Shown here: piece by piece, positions 36,512 to 45,827 of the stretch | Layout: each line of letters begins with the position of its first letter | Position numbering within the stretch: the first letter of the stretch is position 1 | Source of the DNA: Flavobacterium omnivorum | GTDB taxonomy: Bacteria > Bacteroidota > Bacteroidia > Flavobacteriales > Flavobacteriaceae | Assembly: GCF_900099915.1 (NCBI RefSeq) | Contig: NZ_FNDB01000014.1 | Coordinates: forward strand, 22,790-86,789 | Direction: 5' to 3' | DNA length: 64,000 nucleotides | The notes under the pieces: generated by a model | The model's database searches: none | Seen by the model: only the letters and a program-made list of their open reading frames with translations | What the model was told of the DNA's origin: nothing | Made by a program: the position numbers and the translations under genes

Positions 36512-37729
36512 ATGTCAGTTTTAAACGGGAAGAAAATTTTACTAGGAATTTCTGGTGGAATTGCAGCGTATAAAACAGCATCTTTAGTACGACTTTTCAT
36601 AAAAGCAGGAGCACATGTCCAAGTGATAATGACACCTGCTTCTAAGGATTTTGTTACTCCACTGACGTTATCCACGTTATCTAAAAATCCTGTATATTCT
36701 AGTTTTTATAATCAAGATGATGAGAATGAAAAATGGAATAATCATGTAGAATTGGCACTTTGGGCTGATTTAATGATTATTGCTCCTGCGACGGCGAATA
36801 CAGTGTCTAAAATGACCAATGGAACGTGTGATAATCTTTTGATTGCCGCGTATTTATCAGCAAAATGTCCTGTATATTTTGCTCCTGCAATGGATTTAGA
36901 CATGTACAAACACCCTTCTACTTTAGCTAATTTTACTTTTCTAAAACAATTTGGAAACACAATAATTCCTGCCGAAAGTGGCGAATTGGCAAGTGGATTA
37001 TCTGGAGAAGGCAGAATGGCTGAGCCAGAACACATTGTTGCTTTTATAACAGATGATTTAAATAGTAAACTTCCACTTAAAGGAAAAAAAATACTGATTA
37101 CTGCTGGTCCAACTTACGAAGCAATAGATCCTGTACGTTTTATAGGAAATCATTCTTCCGGTAAAATGGGCTTTGATATCGCAAGTAGTGCTGCAAATTT
37201 AGGTGCTTCAGTGATTTTAATCTCCGGACCTACAAATTACACTGTTTCTAATCCATTAATACATATGATCCCAGTTGTTTCTGCAGAAGAAATGTATTTG
37301 GCTTGTCATCAGTTTTATCCAGATGTCGATGTAGTTTTGGCAGCAGCAGCAGTGGCAGATTATAAGCCTAAAAATGTCGCTCCACAGAAAATTAAGAAAG
37401 CCGCTTCTAATTTTGTAATTGAACTCGAAAAAACAAAAGACATACTAGCTTCACTAGGTTTGCTAAAGAAAAATCAATACCTGATTGGTTTCGCTTTAGA
37501 AACAGAAAATGAAATTGAAAATGCAAAGTTAAAAATTCAGAAAAAAAACTTAGATTTGATTGTTTTGAATTCACTACAGGATGAAGGTGCAGGTTTTGGC
37601 AAGGCCACTAATAAAGTTACTTTTATTGATAAATTTTTTCATATTGAACCAATGGAATTAAAGTCAAAAGAGGCAGTGGCAGAGGATATCTTAAATAAAA
37701 TAATAATGCATTTTGGAATGCAACGATAA
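36512..37729 (+). CDS. coaBC: Bifunctional phosphopantothenoylcysteine decarboxylase / phosphopantothenate-cysteine ligase
   Basis: A 405-residue fusion in coenzyme A synthesis. The N-terminal flavin decarboxylase (about 1-185) has GISGGIAAYK, the catalytic H78 in WNNHVELALWAD, APATANT and the PAMDLDMY motif. The C-terminal ligase (about 190-400) has ILITAGPTYEAIDPVRFIGN and AAAAVADYKPK. Two decarboxylase positions differ from the E. coli enzyme as I recall it: PxMN is PAMD (D128), and the recognition-clamp Cys is Ser161 in SGLSGEGRM. The ATG at 36512 is preferred to one at 36470, which would overlap rpoZ. Co-transcribed with rpoZ. Confidence 0.96.
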   Translation: MSVLNGKKILLGISGGIAAYKTASLVRLFIKAGAHVQVIMTPASKDFVTPLTLSTLSKNPVYSSFYNQDDENEKWNNHVELALWADLMIIAPATANTVSKMTNGTCDNLLIAAYLSAKCPVYFAPAMDLDMYKHPSTLANFTFLKQFGNTIIPAESGELASGLSGEGRMAEPEHIVAFITDDLNSKLPLKGKKILITAGPTYEAIDPVRFIGNHSSGKMGFDIASSAANLGASVILISGPTNYTVSNPLIHMIPVVSAEEMYLACHQFYPDVDVVLAAAAVADYKPKNVAPQKIKKAASNFVIELEKTKDILASLGLLKKNQYLIGFALETENEIENAKLKIQKKNLDLIVLNSLQDEGAGFGKATNKVTFIDKFFHIEPMELKSKEAVAEDILNKIIMHFGMQR

Positions 37730-37794
37730 TAGGCCAAAATTACAACATAATAGTGGTTGTTAATTTGACAAAATCCTAAAATAGAAATCTACAA

Positions 37795-38679
37795 ATGAAT
37801 AAAATATTTACTTTTTTGCTGCTTTTTATTCTGGGAATTGCCCAAGCGCAACAGTTGAATTGTACCGTAACGGTTGATTCACAAAGATTGAGCGCGACCA
37901 ATCAACAAGTCTTTAAATCTTTAGAAACTGCTATAACTGAGTTTGTAAATAAAACAGATTGGACGGGTGTAGCAATGAAGCAGAACGAAAAAATTAATTG
38001 TTCGATGTACCTTACGATTTCGTCGAATAGTTCAGATCAATTCGCAGCTACCATACAAGTGCAGTCATCAAGACCTATTTTTAATTCCTCCTATTCTTCT
38101 CCAGTATTCAATTATAATGATAAAGATTTTAATTTTAGGTACACGGAGTTTGAAAATCTAATATTTAGCCCAACTACATTTGATTCTAATTTAGTTTCAG
38201 TTCTGGCCTTTTACAGCTATATGATTTTAGCAATGGATGCAGATACCTTTGTTTTGGAATCCGGTAGCTCTAATTTTGAAATTGCCCAAAACATTTCAAA
38301 TGTGGCACAACAAGGAGGTTCAAAAGGGTGGAGTCAAGCTGATGGGAACCAAACGCGTTATTTTTTGATAAACGATATGGTAGCACCAACTTTTAAACAA
38401 ATCAGACAAACGGTATTTGATTATCACTCCGGTTTAGATTTGATGACCAAAGATGTAAAGATTGCTAAAGAAAAAATTAAAGCAGCAGTACTTAATTTAT
38501 CAAAATTGAATGCTTCAAGACCAAACGCCTTTCTAACGCGTGTCTTTTTTGATGCTAAATCAGATGAAATTGTTTCTATTTTTTCCGGTGGTTCAAGTAT
38601 TACAGTATCTGATTTAGTAGATAGTCTTAATAAAATTTCTCCGCTGAACTCGAGTAAGTGGATTTTGATAAAACAGTAA
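37795..38679 (+). CDS. DUF4835 family secreted protein
   Basis: A 294-residue protein with a signal peptide (ending AQAQ) matching DUF4835: QLNCTVTVDSQRLSATNQQV, LETAITEFVNKTDWTG, then a series of beta-strands including VQSSRPIFNSSYSSPVFNYN, and a helical tail with LNASRPNAFLTRVFFDAKSD. The family is restricted to Bacteroidota and almost always sits between coaBC and recN. Its function is unknown; the location suggests an envelope role, perhaps tied to bamD. It is exported to the periplasm or outer membrane. Confidence 0.85.
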   Translation: MNKIFTFLLLFILGIAQAQQLNCTVTVDSQRLSATNQQVFKSLETAITEFVNKTDWTGVAMKQNEKINCSMYLTISSNSSDQFAATIQVQSSRPIFNSSYSSPVFNYNDKDFNFRYTEFENLIFSPTTFDSNLVSVLAFYSYMILAMDADTFVLESGSSNFEIAQNISNVAQQGGSKGWSQADGNQTRYFLINDMVAPTFKQIRQTVFDYHSGLDLMTKDVKIAKEKIKAAVLNLSKLNASRPNAFLTRVFFDAKSDEIVSIFSGGSSITVSDLVDSLNKISPLNSSKWILIKQ

Positions 38680-38733
38680 TTGTTTTTCCGTTCTTTAGTT
38701 CAACTCTAGTTTCTCATTCCAAAAATAAATACA

Positions 38734-40386
38734 ATGATAACGTCACTTTCGATAAAAAACTATGCTTTAATAGAAAAATTGACTATTGATTTTTCCAAGG
38801 GTTTTTCAACAATAACTGGAGAAACTGGTGCTGGTAAATCTATTATTTTAGGTGCTTTAGGACTTGTTTTAGGAAAAAGAGCAGATTTAACTTCCTTGAA
38901 AAATAAAGAAGAAAAGTGTATTATTGAAGCTCATTTTGAAATTTCAAAGTATAATTTGTTGCCTTTTTTTGAAGCTAATGATTTAGATTATGAAAACGAA
39001 ACTATAATTAGAAGGGAGATTCTCCCATCAGGGAAATCTAGAGCTTTTATTAATGATAGTCCCGTGAATCTTCAGGAACTGCAGGAATTGAGTTTGTTTT
39101 TAATAGATATTCATTCGCAACAGCAAACACAAGAACTTTCAGAAGAAAATGTTCAGTTTAACATTATTGACGCTATTGGTGGTAATAAGGAAGCTATTTT
39201 AGAATATCAAGTACTTTTAAAAAATTATAAAGCAGATAACTCTAAATTAAACGCACTGCTAAAAACACAAACTGAATCTAAAAAAGAGCAGGAATACAAT
39301 ACATTTTTGTTAGATGAATTAGTAGCAGCTCAGCTAAAATCTGGAGAACAGGAAACGCTAGAAACTGATTTTGAGAAATTAAATAATGTTGAAATTATAA
39401 AAGAATCTATTGATAAGGCTTTGGCTATTGCCAATGACGAACAAATAGGTGTGATGAATAATTTGAAAGGAATTAAAGTAGCTTTACAGAAAATTGCTCC
39501 TTTTTCAGCTGATTATCAATCTTTATTAGACAGAATTGCAAGCGTAACGATAGAATTTGATGATATTTCAGAAGAGATTAGTCGCAGTTCAGAAAAATTG
39601 GTAAATGATCCAGAACAATTGGATTTAATTAGTCAAAAGTTGCAAGTTATTTTTAGTTTGCAAAAGAAACATCAGGTTAGTACGGTGGAAGAACTACTGG
39701 AGATTCAAAGTAAATTAGAAAATTTAGTTTTAGAATTAGGGAACATTGAAGAAGAAATTACAGTATTGACGGATTCAATAGTGCAAAAGACTGCAAGGTT
39801 AGATGTGATGTCCGCAGCAATTCATGATAAAAGAGTAGAGTCTATTCCGGTTTTATCTCAAAAGTTGATTGTAATATTAGAAACTTTAGGAATGCCAAAT
39901 GTTCGTTTTAAAATAGAAATTAATGCAGTTGAAACGTATTTTCCAAATGGGAAAGATATTCTTCAGTTTTTATTTTCGGCCAATAAAGGAACTGATTTTG
40001 GTTTATTGAAAAAAGTAGCTTCTGGCGGTGAAATGTCGAGAATTATGTTGGCTGTTAAAGCAATTTTGGCACAATATTCAAAACTACCAACACTGATTTT
40101 TGATGAAATTGACACGGGTGTGTCGGGCGAAATTGCTATTAGAATGGGCGAAATTATGAAAGATATGAGTCAAAAGATGCAAATTTTTGCCATCACACAT
40201 TTACCTCAAATTGCCGCAAAAGGAAATGCACACTTTAAAGTATTTAAATCAACTGTTGGTGACGACACACAATCGGAGTTAAAGTTGTTAAATGATCAAG
40301 ATAGAGTGGTGGAAATTGCGCAAATGTTATCCGGAACTATTGTTTCTGAATCAGCCTTAAATCACGCGAAAGCCTTGCTGAACTAA
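38734..40386 (+). CDS. recN: DNA repair protein RecN
   Basis: A 550-residue SMC-like ATPase that acts early in double-strand break repair. The N-terminal ATPase half has Walker A GETGAGKS (residues 29-36) and LFLIDIHSQQQTQEL. A coiled-coil middle follows (about 155-370), then the C-terminal half with the signature VASGGEMSRIMLAVKA, Walker B TLIFDEIDTGVSGEIA and the ITHLPQIAAKG switch. Length is normal. Its last codons contain the -33 element of the next gene's promoter. Confidence 0.97.
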   Translation: MITSLSIKNYALIEKLTIDFSKGFSTITGETGAGKSIILGALGLVLGKRADLTSLKNKEEKCIIEAHFEISKYNLLPFFEANDLDYENETIIRREILPSGKSRAFINDSPVNLQELQELSLFLIDIHSQQQTQELSEENVQFNIIDAIGGNKEAILEYQVLLKNYKADNSKLNALLKTQTESKKEQEYNTFLLDELVAAQLKSGEQETLETDFEKLNNVEIIKESIDKALAIANDEQIGVMNNLKGIKVALQKIAPFSADYQSLLDRIASVTIEFDDISEEISRSSEKLVNDPEQLDLISQKLQVIFSLQKKHQVSTVEELLEIQSKLENLVLELGNIEEEITVLTDSIVQKTARLDVMSAAIHDKRVESIPVLSQKLIVILETLGMPNVRFKIEINAVETYFPNGKDILQFLFSANKGTDFGLLKKVASGGEMSRIMLAVKAILAQYSKLPTLIFDEIDTGVSGEIAIRMGEIMKDMSQKMQIFAITHLPQIAAKGNAHFKVFKSTVGDDTQSELKLLNDQDRVVEIAQMLSGTIVSESALNHAKALLN

Positions 40387-40404
40387 TATTTTAAATTATA
40401 TTTG
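40375..40404 (+). promoter_or_regulatory. Promoter of the hypothetical gene downstream of recN
   Basis: TTG at 40375-40377, inside the recN coding end, is followed by exactly 19 bases and TATATTTG (40397-40404). The next ATG is at 40465, giving a leader of about 55 bases. Confidence 0.72.
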
Positions 40405-40464
40405 TCTCTAGAATAAGAAGAACTCAATCAATTTACTATTGTTATTATAAAGTAAAATAGAACT

Positions 40465-41172
40465 ATGAATAAATCCATCGGAATTTTTAGCTTAATCTGT
40501 ATTTCTTTTTTTAATACTTCTTTTGGGCAAACTATGATAACTACTAATGCTGTAGGTTTAGATCATAGTAATACCTCTATGTATGCTGTTAGTGATTATT
40601 CAGATGGATTCTATGTTACTTTAGAAGATTTCATAAATAAAAAAGTGACCAAACTTAATCCAGTTGAACGTAGAGCGATTGTTGGATTTGAAAAAAAAAT
40701 AATACCTAAATATGTTATTGTAGATCATGTGTTTCTTTATACGGTAGCTGATCAAATGAAACTGACGGGAGTTTTTGCTGTTTCGCTAGATGGAAATCTT
40801 TACATACAACAAAAAAATTTCCGCAAGTATGCGGTAAAAGGAGATAAAAATGAAGAAGGAAATAACCCAAACTCATACCATAAAGTGTTGCAAGCGGGAA
40901 GGTTTTTCTATTTAGAAGCGGAACTTGCTAATAGCTGGTCAAAGGGATTTGCTTATGGAAGCGGTGGAGCTGTTGGAGGTGCAATAGGATCTTCCATGAA
41001 TCTATTAAAGGGGATTGTATTTGATATTGTTAAAAAAGAGTTTAATGTTTTAAAAGATTGTAAAGATTTCAATGAATTTTTAACAATTTATCAAGCGGAA
41101 AACCTAGAATGCAGAAACAAAAAAATAGATATCGTAACGGTAAGAGAAAATATTAATAAAATTATTAAATAA
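40465..41172 (+). CDS. Secreted protein of unknown function (DUF6563-like)
   Basis: A 235-residue protein with a signal peptide ending SFGQ. The body contains DYSDGFYVTLEDFINKKVTK, followed by VADQMKLTGVFAVSLDGNLY, which resembles a Bacteroidota family I recall as DUF6563. A glycine-rich segment, FAYGSGGAVGGAIGSSMNLL, near the C-terminal third could lie in or on a membrane. No enzymatic motif is seen. It has its own promoter within recN and is followed by fabV with a 66-base gap. Confidence 0.65.
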   Translation: MNKSIGIFSLICISFFNTSFGQTMITTNAVGLDHSNTSMYAVSDYSDGFYVTLEDFINKKVTKLNPVERRAIVGFEKKIIPKYVIVDHVFLYTVADQMKLTGVFAVSLDGNLYIQQKNFRKYAVKGDKNEEGNNPNSYHKVLQAGRFFYLEAELANSWSKGFAYGSGGAVGGAIGSSMNLLKGIVFDIVKKEFNVLKDCKDFNEFLTIYQAENLECRNKKIDIVTVRENINKIIK

Positions 41173-41238
41173 GAAATTTGTTTTTTAAATCAAAAGAGGA
41201 ACAAACTAAACAGTATAAAACGGAAATAAAAGACAGTT

Positions 41239-42429
41239 ATGATTATTGAACCAAGAATGAGAGGATTTATTTGTACAACATCACACCCAGAAGGATGCGC
41301 GCAAAATGTTAAAAATCAAATAGAATACATAAAATCTAAAGGGGCGATTAATGGAGCAAAAAAAGTCTTAGTGATTGGTGCTTCTACTGGTTTTGGTTTG
41401 GCCTCCAGAATTACAAGTGCTTTTGGATGTGACGCAGCAACTATTGGTGTGTTTTTTGAAAAAGCACCTTCTGAAGGAAAAACAGCTTCGCCTGGTTGGT
41501 ATAATTCAGCCGCTTTCGAAACACAAGCTCATACTGCTGGATTGTATGCAAAAAGTATTAATGGAGATGCATTTTCTAATGAAATCAAAAAACAAACAAT
41601 AGATCTTATTAAAGCGGATTTAGGTCAGGTAGATTTAATTATCTATAGTTTAGCGTCCCCAGTTCGCATGCATCCTACAACAGGAGTGCTGCACCGTTCT
41701 GTTTTGAAACCTATAGGAAGTACCTTTACAAATAAAACCGTTGATTTTCATTCTGGAAAAGTATCAGATATTTCTATCGAACCATGCAGTGGTGACGATA
41801 TTGAAAATACTGTTGCTGTAATGGGTGGTGAGGATTGGTCGATGTGGATTGATGCTTTAAAAGCTGAAAATTTATTAGCTCCTGGAGCAACAACTGTTGC
41901 GTATTCATATATTGGTCCCTTATTGACCGAAGCAGTTTACAGAAAAGGGACTATTGGTCGTGCTAAAGACCATCTTGAAGCGACGGCTTTTGCTATCACT
42001 GATCGTTTAGCGAGTATAGATGGAAAAGCATATGTATCTGTTAACAAAGCATTAGTAACGCAGGCAAGTTCTGCAATTCCAGTTATTCCATTGTATATTT
42101 CATTGCTTTACAAAATAATGAAAGAAGAAGGAATTCACGAAGGATGTATTGAACAAATTCAACGTTTATATCAAGAGAGGTTGTACACAGGAAATGAAGT
42201 TCCTGTTGATGATAGCGGTAGAATTCGCATTGATGACTTAGAAATGCGTTCGGATGTTCAGGAAAAAGTAGCTAAATTGTGGATCCAGGCCGTAACTGAA
42301 AACTTAGCTGAAATAGGGGATTTAGAAGGATACAGAAAAGATTTTTACAATTTATTTGGATTTGATGTTGCAGGAGTAGATTATAAGGCAGAAACAAACG
42401 AAGTAGTAAATATTGAAAGTATTACTTAA
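41239..42429 (+). CDS. fabV: Trans-2-enoyl-ACP/CoA reductase FabV
   Basis: A 396-residue NADH-dependent enoyl reductase completing each cycle of fatty acid elongation. The Rossmann motif GASTGFGLASR (from residue 47) is typical of FabV, as are LIKADLGQVDLIIYSLASPVR and the catalytic Y234-x8-K243 in VYRKGTIGRAKDHLE. The N-terminal MRGFICTTSHPEGCAQNV is diagnostic. FabV is naturally insensitive to triclosan, unlike FabI. A terminator follows. No other fab gene is adjacent. Confidence 0.96.
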   Translation: MIIEPRMRGFICTTSHPEGCAQNVKNQIEYIKSKGAINGAKKVLVIGASTGFGLASRITSAFGCDAATIGVFFEKAPSEGKTASPGWYNSAAFETQAHTAGLYAKSINGDAFSNEIKKQTIDLIKADLGQVDLIIYSLASPVRMHPTTGVLHRSVLKPIGSTFTNKTVDFHSGKVSDISIEPCSGDDIENTVAVMGGEDWSMWIDALKAENLLAPGATTVAYSYIGPLLTEAVYRKGTIGRAKDHLEATAFAITDRLASIDGKAYVSVNKALVTQASSAIPVIPLYISLLYKIMKEEGIHEGCIEQIQRLYQERLYTGNEVPVDDSGRIRIDDLEMRSDVQEKVAKLWIQAVTENLAEIGDLEGYRKDFYNLFGFDVAGVDYKAETNEVVNIESIT

Positions 42430-42480
42430 TTACAAGCATCTCTACTACTAGAAATAGAGGAATAAAATAGAAACTATTTT

Positions 42481-42512
42481 AAAACCATCAACTGTAAGTT
42501 GGTGGTTTTTTT
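42481..42512 (+). terminator. Terminator of fabV
   Basis: AAAACCATCAAC (42481-42492) pairs with GTTGGTGGTTTT (42498-42509) with one G-T wobble and a five-base loop, then a T run. Confidence 0.9.
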
Positions 42513-42524
42513 ATGGAGAAAGAT

Positions 42525-42532
42525 TATATTTG
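42525..42532 (+). promoter_or_regulatory. -7 promoter element of the glycosyltransferase-coaE unit
   Basis: TATATTTG matches TAnnTTTG. A possible TTG lies at 42499-42501 with a 23-base spacer, at the long end of the allowed range. The ATG is 49 bases downstream. Confidence 0.5.
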
Positions 42533-42581
42533 TTAAAATTTTCAAGTTCCAAAATACAATACTAATACGACATTATAATTT

Positions 42582-43583
42582 ATGCTGTTTTCCTTAATAA
42601 TTCCAGTTTATAATCGGCCAGATGAAGTGGACGAACTCTTAGAAAGCTTGACTCATTCTACCTATAAAGAGATATTTGAAATTGTCCTTGTAGAAGATGG
42701 TTCTACTTTAGTATGTAAGGAAGTGGCACAAAAGTATGGTGATAGACTTGATATTTCATATTATTATAAAGACAACTCTGGTCCTGGTGATTCCAGAAAT
42801 TACGGTATGAAAAAGGCTAGAGGAGATTATTTTATCATTTTTGATTCGGATTGTATTATTCCAAAAGAATATTTAGCAGTCGTTGACACCGCTTTAAAGC
42901 AAGACTATGTTGATTGTTTTGGTGGACCAGATCACGCTTTAGACAGTTTCTCTGACATACAAAAAGCAATCAATTTTGCGATGACTTCCTTTCTTACAAC
43001 AGGTGGGATAAGAGGTGGTTCAGAGAAAATAGGGAAGTTTCAACCTAGAAGTTTTAATATGGGATTGTCTCGTAAAGGGTTTGAAGCATCCAAAGGTTTT
43101 GGAAACATTCATCCAGGTGAAGATCCAGATTTATCCATTCGTTTGTGGAATTTAGGATTTGAAACTAAACTTTTCCCCAATGCTTACGTGTATCATAAAC
43201 GAAGAATAGACTGGGATAAGTTTTCCGTTCAGGTAAATAAATTTGGCAAAGCAAGGCCTATTTTAAATAGCTGGTATCCAAAATACAGTAAATTAACTTT
43301 TTTCTTTCCTTCTATTTTTATTATTGGATTTTTTATCTCCTTTTTATTGATGTTAGTTGTTAACTTTGATTCGCTACTCCAGCTGTATTTTGTGTACTTT
43401 TTGGTACTGTTTTTGGTGTCTTCTTACCAGAATAAGAGTATTAAAATTGGTTATTTATCTTTAATAGCTGTTTGGAAACAATTTTATGGGTATGGTTTAG
43501 GTTTTATAAAATCCTATTTTAAAGTGATAATTTTAAAGCAAAAACCTCAAGAAGCTTTTCCTGAATTATTTTTCAAAATATAA
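42582..43583 (+). CDS. Family 2 glycosyltransferase with membrane anchor
   Basis: A 333-residue GT-A enzyme. The N-terminal domain has SLIIPVYNRPDEVDELLES, VEDGS (37-41), SGPGDSRNYGMKKARGDY and the nucleotide-sugar metal motif FDSDC (87-91). Two membrane helices follow around residues 240-285, so the protein is anchored in the inner membrane with the active site facing the cytoplasm. The donor and acceptor cannot be told. coaE begins one base after its stop, so the two genes are co-transcribed, though functionally unrelated. Confidence 0.9.
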   Translation: MLFSLIIPVYNRPDEVDELLESLTHSTYKEIFEIVLVEDGSTLVCKEVAQKYGDRLDISYYYKDNSGPGDSRNYGMKKARGDYFIIFDSDCIIPKEYLAVVDTALKQDYVDCFGGPDHALDSFSDIQKAINFAMTSFLTTGGIRGGSEKIGKFQPRSFNMGLSRKGFEASKGFGNIHPGEDPDLSIRLWNLGFETKLFPNAYVYHKRRIDWDKFSVQVNKFGKARPILNSWYPKYSKLTFFFPSIFIIGFFISFLLMLVVNFDSLLQLYFVYFLVLFLVSSYQNKSIKIGYLSLIAVWKQFYGYGLGFIKSYFKVIILKQKPQEAFPELFFKI

Positions 43584-43584
43584 T

Positions 43585-44181
43585 ATGACAAAAAATATTG
43601 GATTAACGGGTGGCATTGGAAGCGGAAAAACGACCATTGCTAACTATTTTCATTCGTGTGGGATTCCAATCTATATTGCTGATGATGAGGCAAAAAAGTT
43701 AATGCAATCATCAGAAATTGTAGCTGCTGTTAAAAGTACATTTGGCGATATAGTTTTTGAAAATGGCAATATAAATAGAGAAAAATTGGCTGAAATTGTG
43801 TTTAATGAACCTTTTAAATTAGCAGAACTAAATGCTATTGTTCATCCAGCAGTAAAAAGACATTTTAAGCAATGGCTATTGGAAAATGAAGCAGCTGAAT
43901 ACATAATATATGAAACAGCTATTTTGTTTGAAAGTGGAAGTTATAAAGATTGCGATTTAATTATTACCATCACAGCTCCTGTGGAAACTAGAATTCAGCG
44001 TGTCCTTAAGCGAGATAAAACGACTCGCGAAGCGATTTTAAAAAGAATGGACGCACAATGGAGCGATGAAAAACGAACTTCAAAAAGTGATTTTGTTGTA
44101 GAAAATAGTACAATCGAAAATGCCAAACGCGAAGTGGATCAAATTCTTAAAATTTTGAAGATTAAACAAAAACACACATAG
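43585..44181 (+). CDS. coaE: Dephospho-CoA kinase
   Basis: A 198-residue P-loop kinase for the last step of coenzyme A synthesis. Walker A is GLTGGIGSGKTTIAN (residues 6-20). The DDEAKKLM motif, FNEPFKLAELNAIVHPAVKR, YETAILFESG and RVLKRDKTTREAILKRMDAQ lid region all match the family. Length is normal. It begins one base after the glycosyltransferase gene. coaBC lies about 6 kb upstream, so the pathway genes are near but not in one operon. Confidence 0.96.
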   Translation: MTKNIGLTGGIGSGKTTIANYFHSCGIPIYIADDEAKKLMQSSEIVAAVKSTFGDIVFENGNINREKLAEIVFNEPFKLAELNAIVHPAVKRHFKQWLLENEAAEYIIYETAILFESGSYKDCDLIITITAPVETRIQRVLKRDKTTREAILKRMDAQWSDEKRTSKSDFVVENSTIENAKREVDQILKILKIKQKHT

Positions 44182-44227
44182 GTGTTAATGTTTGGTTAAT
44201 CTATTATTTAATATATTGTTAAAATAC

Positions 44228-44235
44228 TAAATTTG
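44228..44235 (+). promoter_or_regulatory. -7 promoter element placed for a leaderless kinase transcript
   Basis: TAAATTTG matches TAnnTTTG and ends six bases before the kinase ATG at 44241. Transcription would begin at or within a base or two of the start codon. Confidence 0.5.
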
Positions 44236-44240
44236 TTTCG

Positions 44241-45824
44241 ATGAACAAACTTTTTTTTAGATTACTTGTTTTATTGATGAGCTTATCCCTTATTGGGATT
44301 ATTCTTGTACAGGTGTATTGGTTCAATACCTCTTTCAGAAATAATGATGAGCAGTTTAAATTTCATGTTAAGCAAGTTATTGGTAATGTGGCTGATAAAA
44401 TTCAAAAGCAGGAAGCATATAACTTTTATGATAAAATAAATCATTATAAAGACAGCACCGGAAAAGTGCCTAAGAAGGATGACATACTGGAATTTTATTA
44501 TGTTCAAAAAAATCCTCGGACAAATAAAACAATTATATATTCAAACAGTATAATTTCAGAAGATTACAATATATCACCAACGTTCTTTGATAAAAAATTT
44601 GATAGCGAGAAGTTTAAGAGTTTTAGTTCTAAGCGGGTTACTGAGGTTTATAGCGATAATTCAATTGATAAATCAGCCGTAAACAAAAGTTTAATACCTG
44701 ATATTAGAATTGAGAAAATAGGAAACTTAGACGTTTTAGATAACGCTTCTTTTGAGATTTATTATAAAGATTTTGCATCGGTATTGCCTATTCAGGAAAG
44801 AGTTTCAAAGGAAACATTGAGTAAACTGATCAAAAAAGAATTAGAAGAATATGGCGTTAATACTAAATTTGAATTTAGTGTATACAGCAATAATTTAGCC
44901 ACCAAAGTAAAATCTACTGATTTTAAATACGATAAAGAGGCAACCTATTCCATTCCGATATTTTCAGATAACGAAGGCAATAGTAAATACCAATTGCTCG
45001 TTACTTTTCCTCATAAAAAGAAATTTTTATTGTCTGAATTGGTTAGTGTTACCGTGCTGTCTATCATTTTTACGCTTATTATTTTAATTGCTTACTCAAG
45101 TGCTTTGAATCAATTGATTCGCCAACGTCAAATATCTGAAATCAAAAATGATTTTATCAATAACATGACGCATGAGTTTAAAACGCCAATTGCAACAATA
45201 AATTTAGCCCTGGATGCCATTAGAAATCCAAAGATAATTGATGATAAAGAGAAGGTTCTTCGGTACCTCCAAATGATAAAAGATGAGAATAAAAGGATGC
45301 ATGCGCAAGTAGAAAATGTGCTTCGTATTTCTAAATTAGAAAAGAAGGAATTAAATATTGTCAAAGAATCTCATAACATTCATGATATTATCAATGACGC
45401 AATAGAACACGTAAATTTAATATTAGAAGATAGGGAAGGAACGATCGTTAGTCATTTTAATGCACTACGAACTACGGTGTTAATCAATGATGTTCATTTT
45501 ACCAATGTGATTGTAAATATTTTAGAGAACGCCATAAAATATTCTCCAAATGTACCAGAAATTGAGGTTTTTACAGAAAACATCAAGGACATGATCATTA
45601 TCAAAATTAAAGATAAAGGTTTAGGAATGAGTAAAATTGCTCAAAAAAGAATTTTTGAGAAGTTTTATAGAGAACATACAGGTGACATCCATAACGTAAA
45701 AGGTCATGGTTTAGGTTTAGCGTATGTAAAGAGAATTGTGGATGACCATAACGGTCAAGTTTATGTAGAAAGTGAAAAGGGAAAAGGGAGTACCTTCATA
45801 ATAAAATTACCATTAATAAATTAG
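44241..45824 (+). CDS. Membrane sensor histidine kinase (RprX-like)
   Basis: A 527-residue kinase with an N-terminal helix (about 7-27), a large periplasmic sensor region (about 30-265), a second helix (about 268-290), and a cytoplasmic kinase core. The HisKA box is NNMTHEFKTPIATINLALDA with H311. The ATPase domain has VNILENAIKYSPN, KDKGLGMSK, RIFEKFYREHTGD and GHGLGLAYVKRIV. It is directly followed by an OmpR-family regulator after three bases, so the pair is a complete two-component system. The architecture is that of Bacteroidota RprX. The stimulus is unknown. Confidence 0.93.
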   Translation: MNKLFFRLLVLLMSLSLIGIILVQVYWFNTSFRNNDEQFKFHVKQVIGNVADKIQKQEAYNFYDKINHYKDSTGKVPKKDDILEFYYVQKNPRTNKTIIYSNSIISEDYNISPTFFDKKFDSEKFKSFSSKRVTEVYSDNSIDKSAVNKSLIPDIRIEKIGNLDVLDNASFEIYYKDFASVLPIQERVSKETLSKLIKKELEEYGVNTKFEFSVYSNNLATKVKSTDFKYDKEATYSIPIFSDNEGNSKYQLLVTFPHKKKFLLSELVSVTVLSIIFTLIILIAYSSALNQLIRQRQISEIKNDFINNMTHEFKTPIATINLALDAIRNPKIIDDKEKVLRYLQMIKDENKRMHAQVENVLRISKLEKKELNIVKESHNIHDIINDAIEHVNLILEDREGTIVSHFNALRTTVLINDVHFTNVIVNILENAIKYSPNVPEIEVFTENIKDMIIIKIKDKGLGMSKIAQKRIFEKFYREHTGDIHNVKGHGLGLAYVKRIVDDHNGQVYVESEKGKGSTFIIKLPLIN

Positions 45825-45827
45825 AAT

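Noticed and set aside
40465..41172. Glycine-rich segment as a P-loop ATPase
   Set aside because: The segment GSGGAVGGAIGSS lacks the GK[ST] of a Walker A motif.
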